From assembly GCF_900103225.1 (NCBI RefSeq), contig NZ_FNJH01000003.1, positions 446,471 to 510,470 on the forward strand: DNA of 64,000 bases. The letters run 5' to 3'. This document shows positions 7,521-18,951 of this stretch, piece after piece. The position numbers and the translations under genes are program-made. Under the pieces are notes generated by a model. That model was not told the DNA's origin and did no database searches. It worked only from the letters and a program-made list of their open reading frames with translations. Source of the stretch: Pseudomonas congelans. GTDB lineage: Bacteria > Pseudomonadota > Gammaproteobacteria > Pseudomonadales > Pseudomonadaceae. Within the stretch, counting starts at the first letter, position 1; the number at the start of each line of letters is the position of its first letter.

Positions 7521-8309
7521 ATGCTTCCTGCACTATACGTCGCCAAAACCGGTCTTGCCGCTCAGGACACCAACCTGACCACCATCTCCAACAACCTGGC
7601 GAACGTCTCGACCACCGGTTTCAAAAGTGACCGTGCCGAGTTCCAGGACCTGCTGTACCAGATCAAACGCCAGCCGGGTGCCCAGTCCACTCAGGATAGC
7701 GAACTGCCTTCCGGCCTGCAGCTGGGTACCGGTGTGCGCATTGTCGGTACGCAGAAGAACTTCACTGCCGGTAGCCTGCAGACCACTAACAACCCGCTGG
7801 ACCTGGCGGTCAACGGTCGCGGTTTCTTTCAGGTGACCCAGCCGGACGGCACCGTTGCCTACAGCCGTGACGGTACGTTCCACCTCGACGCCAACGGCCA
7901 GATCGTGACCGCCAACGGTTACGCCCTCGAGCCTGCGATTGTCGTTCCGCAGAATGCCCAGACCTTCACGGTCGGTCAGGACGGTACTGTGTCCGTCACA
8001 CTGGCAGGTGCCACTGCGACACCGCAGATCATCGGCAACATCCAGACCGCCGACTTCATCAACCCGGCCGGCCTGCAGGCCATCGGCGGCAACCTGTACC
8101 TGGAAACTGGTTCGAGCGGCGCGCCGCAGATCGGCACCCCTGGCCTCAACGGCCTGGGCCCGACCCTGCAGAACACCCTGGAAAACTCCAACGTCAGCAC
8201 CGTTGAGGAACTGGTCAACATGATCACCACTCAGCGCGCCTACGAGATGAACTCCAAAGTGATCTCGACCGCTGACCAGATGCTGCAAAACCTGACTCAG
8301 AACCTGTAA
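7521..8309 (+). CDS. flgG: Flagellar distal rod protein FlgG
   Basis: Main distal rod subunit, 262 residues as usual. It has the conserved N-terminus (LYVAKTGLAAQDTNLTTISN then NLANVSTTGFKSDRAEFQDL), the LDLAVNGRGFFQV and YSRDGTFHLDANGQIV motifs, and the C-terminal ENSNVSTVEELVNMITTQRA helix. The hairpin-capable GGCGC...GCGCC between flgG and flgH (about 8351-8367) lacks a T run and is not taken as a terminator. Confidence 0.98.
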   Translation: MLPALYVAKTGLAAQDTNLTTISNNLANVSTTGFKSDRAEFQDLLYQIKRQPGAQSTQDSELPSGLQLGTGVRIVGTQKNFTAGSLQTTNNPLDLAVNGRGFFQVTQPDGTVAYSRDGTFHLDANGQIVTANGYALEPAIVVPQNAQTFTVGQDGTVSVTLAGATATPQIIGNIQTADFINPAGLQAIGGNLYLETGSSGAPQIGTPGLNGLGPTLQNTLENSNVSTVEELVNMITTQRAYEMNSKVISTADQMLQNLTQNL

Positions 8310-9107
<798 letters not shown>

Positions 9108-9120
9108 TAGCGGGATAGAC

Positions 9121-10230
9121 ATGATCAAGCTCAAACAACTGATAGCGGCGACCTTGTTGTTGTCCACAGCGTTCGGCGTTCACGCCGAGCGTCTGAAGGA
9201 CATCGCGAGCATCTCCGGCGTACGGGCCAACCAGCTGATCGGCTACGGTCTGGTCGTGGGTCTCAATGGTACAGGTGACCAGACCACCCAGACCCCGTTC
9301 ACCCTGCAGACCTTCAACAACATGTTGTCGCAGTTCGGCATCAAGGTTCCCGCCGGCTCCGGCACCGTGCAGTTGAAAAACGTTGCGGCGGTCGCTGTGT
9401 ACGCGGATCTGCCTGCCTTCGCCAAGCCGGGCCAGACCGTCGATATCACCGTTTCCTCGATCGGTAACTCCAAGAGCCTGCGCGGTGGTGCGCTGTTGAT
9501 GACACCGATGAAAGGTGTCGACGGCAACGTTTACGCCATCGCTCAGGGCAACCTGGTGGTCGGTGGTTTCGATGCGGAAGGCCGTGACGGTTCGAAGATT
9601 ACTGTCAACGTTCCGTCGTCGGGACGCATTCCTGGCGGAGCTTCGGTCGAGCGCTCGGTGCCGAGCGGCTTCAATCAGGGCAATACCCTGACCCTGAACC
9701 TGAATCGCTCCGACTTCACTACGGCCAAGCGGGTTGTCGACAAGATCAACGAATTGCTGGGCCCGGGCGTCGCTCAGGCACTGGATGGTGGTTCGGTGCG
9801 CGTGACCGCGCCGCTTGATCCGGGCCAGCGTGTGGATTACCTGTCGATTCTGGAAAACCTGGAAGTCGATCCGGGCCAGACCGCTGCCAAGGTCATCATC
9901 AACTCGCGGACCGGCACCATCGTCATCGGTCAGAACGTCAAGGTTTCGCCTGCTGCCGTGACTCACGGCAGCCTGACTGTGACCATCACCGAAGACCCGA
10001 TCGTCAGCCAGCCGGGCGCATTGTCCGGCGGTCAGACTGCAGTAGTGCCGCGCTCGCGGGTCAATGCCCAGCAGGAGCTGCACCCGATGTTCAAGTTCGG
10101 TCCAGGCACCACGCTGGATGAGATCGTTCGCGCGGTCAATCAGGTGGGCGCTGCGCCCGGTGACCTGATGGCCATTCTCGAAGCCCTTAAGCAGGCCGGC
10201 GCGTTGCAAGCCGACCTGATCGTGATCTGA
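9121..10230 (+). CDS. flgI: Flagellar P-ring protein FlgI
   Basis: Periplasmic P-ring subunit that surrounds the rod in the peptidoglycan layer. The 369-residue precursor starts with a Sec signal peptide (cleavage probably after VHA, residue 22), followed by [20 protein letters not shown] and [11 protein letters not shown], the family signature. I use the ATG at 9121 rather than upstream in-frame starts inside flgH because it precedes the signal peptide directly. The C-terminal [20 protein letters not shown] is also typical. Confidence 0.97.
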   Translation: MIKLKQLIAATLLLSTAFGVHAERLKDIASISGVRANQLIGYGLVVGLNGTGDQTTQTPFTLQTFNNMLSQFGIKVPAGSGTVQLKNVAAVAVYADLPAFAKPGQTVDITVSSIGNSKSLRGGALLMTPMKGVDGNVYAIAQGNLVVGGFDAEGRDGSKITVNVPSSGRIPGGASVERSVPSGFNQGNTLTLNLNRSDFTTAKRVVDKINELLGPGVAQALDGGSVRVTAPLDPGQRVDYLSILENLEVDPGQTAAKVIINSRTGTIVIGQNVKVSPAAVTHGSLTVTITEDPIVSQPGALSGGQTAVVPRSRVNAQQELHPMFKFGPGTTLDEIVRAVNQVGAAPGDLMAILEALKQAGALQADLIVI

Positions 10231-10240
10231 GGATTCGAGC

Positions 10241-11494
10241 ATGGATATGCCCAAGAGCGGAATTTCGTCGGCGGTCGACTCGGGTGCCTATACCGACGTC
10301 AACCGTCTGGCGTCGCTGAAGCATGGCGACAAGGACAGTGTGGAAAACCAGAAGAAAGTGGCCCGCGAGTTCGAATCGCTGTTCGTCAGCCAGATGCTCA
10401 AGGCCATGCGTTCGGCCAACGAAGTGCTGGCCAAGGACAACCCGATGAACACGGCGGCGACGCGGCAGTATCAGGATATGTATGACCAGCAACTGGCGGT
10501 CACGCTGTCCACCCGTGGCAACGGTATCGGTTTGCAGGATGTACTGATGCGCCAATTGTCCAAAGACAAGGGGATAAACCACGCCGCGCCGACCACTACG
10601 ACTGACGCCGCCAAAGCTGCAACGGCCGCTACTGATGCTGCGCCGGCCAAGACCGGTCTGGCGACCAGCGTCTATCAGCGTCCTTTGTGGGCCACGCGCT
10701 CGGCGGCTGCCGATCAGGCAGCGGCTGCCGCATCGGCGTCCGGAGAAGGCCGCAATGATATGGCGATGCTCAACTCGCGCCGTCTGTCGCTGCCCGCCAA
10801 ACTGACCGACCGTCTGTTGGCCGGCATCGTGCCTTCCGCTACAACGGCCGTCGGCAATAGCCCGGTACCCGCTCGCGCGACAGCCGGTGCTACTGGCAAC
10901 AACGGCGACTGGACACTTGATCCGAACCTGGCTCCGGCGCCGGAGTACGTGCGCTCCATGGCCCAGCCGCCGCTGGCACCGGCCAAGCGTGCGTTCAGCA
11001 ACGCCGATCAGTTCGTCGAAACCATGCTGCCACTGGCCAAGGAAGCCGCAGCACGTATCGGCGTCGATCCGGTCATGCTGGTGGCGCAGGCGGCACTGGA
11101 AACCGGTTGGGGCAAATCGATCATGCGTCAGCAGGACGGCAGCAGCAGTCACAACCTCTTCGGTATCAAGGCGGCGGGCAGCTGGAAGGGTGCCGAAGCG
11201 CGCGCGATCACCAGCGAGTTCCGTGACGGCAAGATGGTCAAGGAAACGGCGGACTTCCGTTCCTACGATTCCTATGCCGACAGCTTCCACGATCTGGTCA
11301 GCTTGTTGCAGAACAACAGCCGGTATAAAGAAGTGGTCAATTCGGCCGATAAACCGGAACAGTTTGTAAAAGAATTGCAGAAAGCCGGCTACGCCACTGA
11401 CCCGGACTATGCCAGCAAGATTTCGCAGATTGCGAAGCAGATGAAGAGTTACCAGACTTACGCCGCTGCAGCGGGCTCTTCCACGACTTTATAA
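10241..11494 (+). CDS. flgJ: Rod-cap and peptidoglycan hydrolase FlgJ
   Basis: Bifunctional protein. The N-terminal rod-cap domain (about residues 20-105, VAREFESLFVSQMLKAMRSA) helps rod assembly. The C-terminal GH73 beta-N-acetylglucosaminidase domain (about 255-410) opens the peptidoglycan for the rod. The catalytic Glu is Glu287 in AALETGWGKS, and the HNLFGIKAAGSWKG motif follows. The two are joined by a long Ala/Thr-rich linker (about 110-250), which makes the protein (417 residues) longer than the enteric one. The dual-domain form is usual in gamma-proteobacteria. Confidence 0.97.
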   Translation: MDMPKSGISSAVDSGAYTDVNRLASLKHGDKDSVENQKKVAREFESLFVSQMLKAMRSANEVLAKDNPMNTAATRQYQDMYDQQLAVTLSTRGNGIGLQDVLMRQLSKDKGINHAAPTTTTDAAKAATAATDAAPAKTGLATSVYQRPLWATRSAAADQAAAAASASGEGRNDMAMLNSRRLSLPAKLTDRLLAGIVPSATTAVGNSPVPARATAGATGNNGDWTLDPNLAPAPEYVRSMAQPPLAPAKRAFSNADQFVETMLPLAKEAAARIGVDPVMLVAQAALETGWGKSIMRQQDGSSSHNLFGIKAAGSWKGAEARAITSEFRDGKMVKETADFRSYDSYADSFHDLVSLLQNNSRYKEVVNSADKPEQFVKELQKAGYATDPDYASKISQIAKQMKSYQTYAAAAGSSTTL

Positions 11495-11504
11495 GGTTTG
11501 ACTC

Positions 11505-13565
11505 ATGTCGCTGATTTCAATTGGGCTCTCAGGTATCAATGCCAGCAGTGCCGCGATCAACACCATCGGTAACAACACGGCCAACGTGGATACTGCTGGT
11601 TATTCGCGTCAGCAGGTGCTGACCACGGCGTCGGCGCAGATTGCCTTGGGTCAGGGCACCGGCTACATCGGCACGGGTACAACGCTGTCGGATGTGCGTC
11701 GCATCTATAACAGCTACCTGGACACCCAATTGCAAACCACGACCGCCCTCAGTGCGGACGCTGTCGCCTATTCCGGTCAGGCCAGCAAGACCGATACGCT
11801 GCTGTCGGACAGTGCGACGGGTATTGCCACGCAACTGTCTGACTTTTTCACCAAGATGCAGGGCATTGCCACCAATGCGACGCAGTCGTCAGATCGCTCC
11901 TCGTTCCTTACTCAGGCGAACGCATTGAGTGCGCGGTTCAACTCGATCGCTTCACAGCTGTCTTCACAGAACGACAACGTCAATGCCCAGCTTGCTAACT
12001 TCACCACCCAGGTCAACGAACTGACCAACACGGTGGCGAGCCTGAACAAACAAATCACTCAGGCATCGGCAGGCAACGGCACGCCCAACACACTGCTCGA
12101 TTCGCGTAGCGAAGCGGTGCGTCAGCTCAATGAGCTGGTGGGTGTGAAAGTGTCTGAAAACAACGGCAACTACGACGTTTACACCGGCACCGGGCAAGCG
12201 TTGGTCAGCGGTTCGACGGCGTACAAGATGTCGACCGCCCCCAGCGCGGCCGACCCGCTGCAGTACAACGTACAGATAGCCTACGGTCAGACCCAGACTG
12301 ACGTAAGCTCGGTCGTTACGGGCGGCTCGATCGGCGGTCTGCTGCGTTATCGCAGCGAAGTGCTGGTGCCTGCGGCCAACGAGCTGGGCCGCACGGCAAT
12401 GGTGCTGTCTGATCAGGTCAACAGCCAGATGAGCCAGGGTATCGACAGCAAGGGCAATTTCGGCTCGAACCTTTATTCCAGTATCAACAGCGCTGACGCC
12501 ATCACCCAGCGCAGCATCGGCAAGACCACCAACAGCGCCGGTTCAGGCAACCTGGACGTGACCATCGGTGACACCAGCAAGCTGACCGCTGATGATTACG
12601 AAGTTACCTTCAATGACGCTTCCAACTTCACCGTGCGGCGTCTGCCGAACGGCGAGAGCGTGGGTACCGGTTCGCTCGCGGACAACCCGCCAAAGCAGTT
12701 CGAGGGTTTCAGCGTCAGTCTCAACGGCAATACGCTGGCGGCCGGTGACATTTTCAAGGTGACTCCGACACGCAACGGCGCTTCCGGAATATCGGTGGTC
12801 CTGACCGATGCCAAGGACATTGCAGCTGCTGCACCCTTGACGGCAACGGCGGGTACCAGCAACTCCGGGACTGGTGGTTTTACCCAGCCGGTGCTGAACA
12901 CCAAGTCAGATATTTACAACAGCACCCAGACCGCCGACCTGCGTAACGCGGTCAAAAATTCCGCACCCATGAAGTTGGTGATGGGCGCGGTCAGCAGCAC
13001 CGGCGTGCAGAGCTACACGCTGCTCAATGCCAGCGGTGGCGCAGTGCTCGACCAGAACGGCAATGCTGTCGGCGGTTCGATCATTCAGGGGCAGTCCAAT
13101 AAGCTCAAACTGAGCATTGGCTACACCGATACCACCACGACGCCGAGCAGCAAAACTGCGTTTGAGCTGGAAATGACCATTTCCGGCTCTCCGGTTGCCA
13201 ACGACACGTTCAGCATCGGAATGACCGGTGCCGGCTCGTCCGATAACCGCAACGCCCTGGCCGTGGTCGGTTTGCAGACGGCCAAGACCGTCGGCGCTAC
13301 CAATGGTAGCGTGGGCACCAGCCTGTCCGGTTCTTATGCGGATCTGGTTTCCGTGGTCGGTACACTGGCGAGCCAGGGCAAGAACGATGTCACGGCCACT
13401 GCCGCCGTTGTCGGTCAGGCCAAGGCTTCACGTGATTCGGTCTCGGGCGTCTCGCTCGATGAAGAAGCGTCCAATCTGATCAAGTACCAGCAGTACTACA
13501 CCGCCTCTTCGCAGATCATCAAGGCGGCACAAACCATTTTCAGCACGCTGATCAACAGCCTTTAA
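11505..13565 (+). CDS. flgK: Hook-filament junction protein 1 FlgK (HAP1)
   Basis: First junction protein between hook and filament. The 686-residue protein has the FlgK N-terminus (SLISIGLSGINASSAAINTI, then GNNTANVDTAGYSRQQV) and the C-terminal SGVSLDEEASNLIKYQQYYT motif shared with FlgE/FlgL, enclosing a large variable central domain of Ser/Thr/Asn-rich sequence. It is followed by flgL after 13 bases. FlgK and FlgL are normally exported with the chaperone FlgN, which is not in this window. Confidence 0.97.
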   Translation: MSLISIGLSGINASSAAINTIGNNTANVDTAGYSRQQVLTTASAQIALGQGTGYIGTGTTLSDVRRIYNSYLDTQLQTTTALSADAVAYSGQASKTDTLLSDSATGIATQLSDFFTKMQGIATNATQSSDRSSFLTQANALSARFNSIASQLSSQNDNVNAQLANFTTQVNELTNTVASLNKQITQASAGNGTPNTLLDSRSEAVRQLNELVGVKVSENNGNYDVYTGTGQALVSGSTAYKMSTAPSAADPLQYNVQIAYGQTQTDVSSVVTGGSIGGLLRYRSEVLVPAANELGRTAMVLSDQVNSQMSQGIDSKGNFGSNLYSSINSADAITQRSIGKTTNSAGSGNLDVTIGDTSKLTADDYEVTFNDASNFTVRRLPNGESVGTGSLADNPPKQFEGFSVSLNGNTLAAGDIFKVTPTRNGASGISVVLTDAKDIAAAAPLTATAGTSNSGTGGFTQPVLNTKSDIYNSTQTADLRNAVKNSAPMKLVMGAVSSTGVQSYTLLNASGGAVLDQNGNAVGGSIIQGQSNKLKLSIGYTDTTTTPSSKTAFELEMTISGSPVANDTFSIGMTGAGSSDNRNALAVVGLQTAKTVGATNGSVGTSLSGSYADLVSVVGTLASQGKNDVTATAAVVGQAKASRDSVSGVSLDEEASNLIKYQQYYTASSQIIKAAQTIFSTLINSL

Positions 13566-13578
13566 GGAATCGTGAGCC

Positions 13579-15171
13579 ATGCGTATCTCGACTACCCAGT
13601 TCTACGAAGCCACGAACGCCAACTATCAGCGTAACTATTCAAACCTCAACAAGACCAGTGAAGAGGTTTCCAGCGGCATCAAGCTCAATACGGCGAGCGA
13701 TGATCCTGTGGGTGCATCCCGGGTCCTGCAACTGACTCAGCAGAACTCCATGCTGACCCAGTACGAGGCGAACATCGGTACGATCAATACCAATGTGGTC
13801 AATACCGAGACGGCACTGACCAGCATCGTCGATACCATGCAGGCTGCTCGCGAAGAGATCGTATCAGCCAGTAACGGTGCATTGACTGATTCCGACCGCC
13901 TGGCCAAGGCCGCTGCGCTCAAGCAATATCAGAGTCAGATTCTGGGGCTGATGAACAGCCAGGACCCGAACGGTCAATACATATTTGCCGGCTCCAAGGC
14001 CTCTACGCCGCCTTACTCGCAGAATGCCGACGGCTCTTACAGCTACAAGGGCGATCAGACCAGCGTCAACCTCGCCGTGGGCAACGGCTTGGTCATGGCC
14101 AGCAATACCACCGGTTTTGAAGCGTTCGAGCAAGCGGTCAACGCCACGCGTACGTCTTCGACGCTGGTCTCTCCTGCGACCGATGATGGCAAGATCGGTT
14201 TGAGTGGCGGCCTGGTGACGTCTACCCCCACCTATAACTCGAATTATCAAGGCGGCGAACCCTACACGCTGACGTTCCTCAGCGGTACGCAGTTCAAGAT
14301 CACCGATGCCACTGGCACCGATGTGAGCAGTGAGGCGTCTTCTGGCGGCAAGTTCAGCAACGGCTCGTTCGATGCTCAGACGTTCACGTTCAGAGGTGTC
14401 GAGTTGACCCTCAACGTCAACCTGACCGCCGCTGACAAAGCCACCAGCGCCACGGCCGATGCCGCGCTCGCCAATCGCACCTATCAGTTGGCTTCGACGC
14501 CAGACAGCGTTTCCACCTCGCGCAGCGCCGGCAATACCTCTACCGCTACGGTCAGTAGCTCGGTTGTAGGTAACTCGGCGGCCGACCGTACTGCGTTCAA
14601 CAACACCTTTCCTACGGACGGTGCGATTCTCAAGTTCACCAGCCCGACCGATTACGATCTGTATGCTGCGCCCTTGACCAGCAGCAGCAAGCCGGTGTCC
14701 AGCGGGACGATGAGCGGTTCAACCGCCAATGCTTCAGGGGTCAACTTCAATATCAGCGGTACACCTGCCGCCGGTGATCAGTTCCTTGTGGAATCTGGCA
14801 CTCACCAGACCGAGAACATCCTGAATACACTGACAGCGGCGATCAAAGCCTTGTCGACGCCAGCGGACGGGAATCTGGTGGCTTCGCAGAAACTGAGCGC
14901 ATCAATGACTTCCGCGCTGGGCAACATGAGTAGCAGCATCGAGCAGGCGTCCACGGCGCGTTCGAATGGCGGTGCTCGTCAGCTGGCGGCAACTGCTCAA
15001 GGGACGACCAACGATCTGCTCAAAGGCAATAATACGGTCGAGCAGGGCACCTATGTGAACGCCGACATCGTAGAGGCGACCACTCGCCTGACGTTGCAGA
15101 AGACCATGCTGGACGCTTCCCAGCAGGTATTCACCATGCTGTCCAAGTTGAACCTGTTCAGTCAGCTTTGA
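13579..15171 (+). CDS. flgL: Hook-filament junction protein 3 FlgL (HAP3)
   Basis: Second junction protein, contacting the flagellin filament. The 530-residue protein has a flagellin-like N-terminal helix (MRISTTQFYEATNANYQRNY, then KLNTASDDPVGASRVLQL) and C-terminal helix (VEATTRLTLQKTMLDASQQV), with a long variable middle. Its TGA stop overlaps the proposed TTG start of fgt1, coupling late flagellar structure to flagellin glycosylation. Confidence 0.96.
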   Translation: MRISTTQFYEATNANYQRNYSNLNKTSEEVSSGIKLNTASDDPVGASRVLQLTQQNSMLTQYEANIGTINTNVVNTETALTSIVDTMQAAREEIVSASNGALTDSDRLAKAAALKQYQSQILGLMNSQDPNGQYIFAGSKASTPPYSQNADGSYSYKGDQTSVNLAVGNGLVMASNTTGFEAFEQAVNATRTSSTLVSPATDDGKIGLSGGLVTSTPTYNSNYQGGEPYTLTFLSGTQFKITDATGTDVSSEASSGGKFSNGSFDAQTFTFRGVELTLNVNLTAADKATSATADAALANRTYQLASTPDSVSTSRSAGNTSTATVSSSVVGNSAADRTAFNNTFPTDGAILKFTSPTDYDLYAAPLTSSSKPVSSGTMSGSTANASGVNFNISGTPAAGDQFLVESGTHQTENILNTLTAAIKALSTPADGNLVASQKLSASMTSALGNMSSSIEQASTARSNGGARQLAATAQGTTNDLLKGNNTVEQGTYVNADIVEATTRLTLQKTMLDASQQVFTMLSKLNLFSQL

Positions 15172-18100
15172 ACCCTGACGTTGAGCATCCACCGTCTTTT
15201 TTCAGCGGTGAGGAGGGCCTTTCGACTGACTGGCTCTCCACCGCTCACGAGTCTGCACCAGTGAATTCAGCTCCCCTTGTCAGTATCGTCATTCCCGCCT
15301 TCAATCCACGGTTCTTCCGCGATGCGTTGCAAAGTGCGCTGAACCAGGTTTACGACAATCTCGAAATCATCGTCTGTGACGATTGCCGTACCAATGAGAT
15401 TAAAACGATTTTTGACGAGCTGGTCCCTCTGGGGAGCGACCGTGCGCGTTACGTAAGCAACCCTCAGCGCCTCGGTTTTCAGGGCAATCTGCTCAAATGC
15501 CTGGAAGAGGCTGCTGGCGAGTACATCAAGTTTCTCTGCGATGACGATCGCCTCTACACCTGGTGCGTCGCGCATCAGGCGCAGACCCTTGATGCCTACA
15601 AAGATGTTCAGTTGGTGGTCAGCAAACGCCATCTGGTGGATATCGACGATTATGTATTGCCCGCGCGCATGGAAAACGTCGGTCTGGTGCCCTACGACGC
15701 TGTGTTCAAGGGTGAGGACATGCTGGCGATTTTCGAGCGGACGCCGCGCAATTACCTGGGCGGTTTCAGCGGTGCGCTGATGCGCCGCGCCGATGTGCTG
15801 GAATACCTGCCGTCCCTCGCAGTGCCGGGGCAGGGCTTTGTCGCGCTGCTGGATTTCACGTTGTTTATCTGCCTGCTGCGTCGCGGCAATCTCATCGTGC
15901 TGCACAACGTCGAGAGTACCGAGCGACTGTATCCCGGGCGCTTCAGCAGTCAGGTGGATATGCTTCAAAAGGCCACCACCGAACGGGGCTGGCTGAACGA
16001 AATGCTCAAGGCACGCAGCGGCGAAGATGCACCTGCGCAGGGTTGGGTGCGTTTCCTGCCGTTACGCAGTGCAATGGAAGAACCGCGCGAGTGGGACGAA
16101 GTCGGTCTCTACGGGGTGATGGCCGGGCGTCAAGGCATCATGATGAGTCGGGTCGGCAGCAACAGTGAAAGCTATGCCGAGCTTTACGCTGAATGGTTGT
16201 CCTGCCGACGGTTTTCCGTCCCGCAAAAGAAGCTGCTTGAGCAACGCATTGGCAGTTGGGCCTGGCAGCCGCGCATCGTCCCGGTGATCATCGATCCTGA
16301 CGGTGACGCCGAAGGCCTCGACATCACCTTGCGCAGCATTGCCGAACAGGATTACCTCGCCGACTCGGTGGTGGTACTCACCAATGCCAGCGTCGATGAC
16401 CCGCAAGTGCTGCGCTTTTCCCTGCAGCCGGACTGGTCGCAGCAGTTGAACGAAGTCTTGCCGTTGCTGGACAGCGCCGACTGGGTTTATCTACTGCGTG
16501 CCGGCGACCGGTTGACTCAGTCCGCGTTGCTGGTATTGGCTGAGCGTGTCGCCCAGACCTCCGGGCTGTTGTGTGTCTACAGCGATGAAGGGGCACTGGT
16601 CGACGACGAGTCCAGAGAGCCGATTTTCAAGCCTGGTTTCAATCTGGATTTGCTGCGTGCTTATCCTTACGTCGGGCGCGCGCTGGCGTTCGAACGCCGC
16701 AATCTGCTCGACATGGGCGGTTTCGATCCGGCTCACGACGAGCTGGCCCCGCACGACGTTATCTGGCGTCTGGTCGAGGGTGCCGGTCCGCAGACTATCG
16801 AGCACATTGCCGAAGTGCAGGTCGAATCCCGCCTGGCGTTTGCCGACTGGCTGTCACTGCCGCAGGTCATTGAACACAACGAGTCGGTGGTATCGGCCCA
16901 CCTGACACGTATCGGCAGGGAGCATGTAATTCACCATGATCAGTTGCCGTTGCTGAACCGCATCGAGTACGTTCATCCGTCGCTGCCGCTGGTGTCGATC
17001 ATCATCACCGCCAGGGATCAGTTGGGCGATCTGGAGCGCTGCGTCGACAGCCTGCTGAGCAACACGACCTACACGAATTACGAAGTCTTGATCGTCGACA
17101 ACGCCAGTGAAGGTGCCGATGCCCAGGCATGGTTCGCGGCAATGAGCCAGCTGGGGAGCGACAAACTGCGGATTTTCTCGTTGTCTGAAGCTGGCAGCGA
17201 AGCCTCGGCCCAGAACCATGCTGCGCGGCAAGCAAGGGGCGACTACCTGCTGATGCTCAGCCCGCATGCCATGATTCATCAAGCCGACTGGCTGCAAGGG
17301 ATGCTCAACCATGCCCAGCGCCCGGAAGTCGGCATCGTCGGGCCGCGTATCCTCAATCCGCAAGGCACTATTCTGTACGCCGGCATGGTCATGGGCATGG
17401 ACGGCCTGGCGGGTCGACCCTTCATCAATTTCCCGGCAAGTGCGAGCGGCTACATGCAGCGTCTGCAGTTGACGCAGAACTGGAGCGCGGTCAGTGGCAA
17501 TTGCCTGATGGTGCGCAAGGACGTGTTCGACAGCGCGGGCGAGATGGAGGCTGCGACCTTCACTCAAGGCTTGCAGGATCTGGACCTGTGCATGCGCGTC
17601 GGGCGCGAGGGCTATCTGATTGTGGGTACGCCGGATTCGTCGCTGCTACTGGCCGAGCCCGCTGCCGCTGAGCGTAACGAGGCGTCTCGTCAGGTACTCG
17701 ATAACGAGCAGAAGTCATTCTTCCAGAAATGGCTGCCGAAGATGGCGAGGGATCAGGCGTACAACCCCAACCTGCATCTCAATGAAGTGCTGTCGTTCTC
17801 CCTTGACCCTGGTCTGCTGGCAGGCTGGAACCCTTTCTGCACCCGTCATCTGCCTTCCATCCTGGGCATGGCGGTCAACTCTTCGGCAGTCGGCCATTAC
17901 CGCGTCAGCCAGCCGCTGCTGGAATTGATGAGCGCCGGGCGGGTGGTTGGCCGAATGACTTATGAAACGGCAACGCCGGTCGAGATAGAGCGCCAGTCGC
18001 CAGATGTCATTGTTTTTCAGGGCCGCTATACCGAAGCAAAAGTCCCGGATATAGAAATGGCAAAGAACTATTCCAGTGCCATGCGCATTTTCGAGCTCGA

Positions 18101-18836
18101 CGATTACATTGCCGATGTCCCCGAGCGAAACGAGCACAAGCGCAACATGCCCGACAATATCGCCGCCATGCTGCGCAAGGGCATAGGCCTGTGTGACCGT
18201 GTGGTGGTATCGACCCACCCGCTGGCCGAAGTGCTGTCTACCATGCACACCGATATCCGGGTGGTGCCGAACATGCTGGCGACCCATCTGTGGAGCAACC
18301 TCAGAAGTCAGCGCCGCAGTTCTGGCAAGCCGCGTATCGGTTGGGGGGGCGGTACCAGCCATCGCGGTGATCTGGAGCTGATTGTCGACGTGGTGCGCGA
18401 ACTGGCCGACGAAGTTGAGTGGGTGTTCTTCGGCATGTGCCCTGATTTGCTCAAGCCCTACATCCACGAGTTCCATTCGGCGGTCAGCCTGAAGACCTAC
18501 CCAGCCAAGCTCGCCAGCCTGAACCTCGATCTGGCGCTGGCGCCGCTGGAATTCCACATCTTCAACGACTGCAAGAGCAACCTCAGGCTGCTGGAATACG
18601 GCGCATGTGGTTACCCGGTCATCTGTTCCGACACCGAAGCTTACCGCGGTCATCTGCCAGCCACCCGCGTGTACACCAACAGCTCTGAAGAATGGTTGCA
18701 GGCAATCCGCATGCACTTGTCCGACCCCAATGCCAGCTACCGCATGGGCGACGAACTGCGCGAGACGGTGTTACGCGACTTCATGCTGCGCGGCGAAAAC
18801 CTGCAATATTGGGCCAACGGCTGGTTGCCGGACTGA
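15168..18836 (+). CDS. fgt1: Multidomain flagellin glycosyltransferase Fgt1
   Basis: A 1222-residue protein corresponding to orf1/fgt1 of the P. syringae flagellin glycosylation island, which adds rhamnose-containing glycans to FliC serines in the cytoplasm before export. Visible parts in order are: a family-2 glycosyltransferase domain (about 37-250, VSIVIPAFNPRFFRDALQSA and the metal-binding-like LCDDDR); a degenerate GT2-like segment (about 365-600, containing PGFNLDLL); a third GT2 domain (about 607-870, VSIIITARDQ, VDNAS); and a C-terminal GT4-like domain (about 980-1222, GWGGGTSHRGDLELI, LEYGACGYPVICSD). The TTG start overlaps the flgL stop and has no good ribosome site; a GTG at 15261 just before the first GT domain is an alternative. 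The glycosylation role comes from published P. syringae work; domain limits are approximate. Confidence 0.9.
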   Translation: MNPDVEHPPSFFSGEEGLSTDWLSTAHESAPVNSAPLVSIVIPAFNPRFFRDALQSALNQVYDNLEIIVCDDCRTNEIKTIFDELVPLGSDRARYVSNPQRLGFQGNLLKCLEEAAGEYIKFLCDDDRLYTWCVAHQAQTLDAYKDVQLVVSKRHLVDIDDYVLPARMENVGLVPYDAVFKGEDMLAIFERTPRNYLGGFSGALMRRADVLEYLPSLAVPGQGFVALLDFTLFICLLRRGNLIVLHNVESTERLYPGRFSSQVDMLQKATTERGWLNEMLKARSGEDAPAQGWVRFLPLRSAMEEPREWDEVGLYGVMAGRQGIMMSRVGSNSESYAELYAEWLSCRRFSVPQKKLLEQRIGSWAWQPRIVPVIIDPDGDAEGLDITLRSIAEQDYLADSVVVLTNASVDDPQVLRFSLQPDWSQQLNEVLPLLDSADWVYLLRAGDRLTQSALLVLAERVAQTSGLLCVYSDEGALVDDESREPIFKPGFNLDLLRAYPYVGRALAFERRNLLDMGGFDPAHDELAPHDVIWRLVEGAGPQTIEHIAEVQVESRLAFADWLSLPQVIEHNESVVSAHLTRIGREHVIHHDQLPLLNRIEYVHPSLPLVSIIITARDQLGDLERCVDSLLSNTTYTNYEVLIVDNASEGADAQAWFAAMSQLGSDKLRIFSLSEAGSEASAQNHAARQARGDYLLMLSPHAMIHQADWLQGMLNHAQRPEVGIVGPRILNPQGTILYAGMVMGMDGLAGRPFINFPASASGYMQRLQLTQNWSAVSGNCLMVRKDVFDSAGEMEAATFTQGLQDLDLCMRVGREGYLIVGTPDSSLLLAEPAAAERNEASRQVLDNEQKSFFQKWLPKMARDQAYNPNLHLNEVLSFSLDPGLLAGWNPFCTRHLPSILGMAVNSSAVGHYRVSQPLLELMSAGRVVGRMTYETATPVEIERQSPDVIVFQGRYTEAKVPDIEMAKNYSSAMRIFELDDYIADVPERNEHKRNMPDNIAAMLRKGIGLCDRVVVSTHPLAEVLSTMHTDIRVVPNMLATHLWSNLRSQRRSSGKPRIGWGGGTSHRGDLELIVDVVRELADEVEWVFFGMCPDLLKPYIHEFHSAVSLKTYPAKLASLNLDLALAPLEFHIFNDCKSNLRLLEYGACGYPVICSDTEAYRGHLPATRVYTNSSEEWLQAIRMHLSDPNASYRMGDELRETVLRDFMLRGENLQYWANGWLPD

Positions 18837-18951
18837 TCCCGTTCGTTTGAACATGCACCAGCGGCTTGCTCGCGGGTGCCGCCACGCTACGCTCCTGCTT
18901 CAACGCCCATTGCGGGTTGAAGGCGCAATCGATTCGTTATAAGGAAAGATC

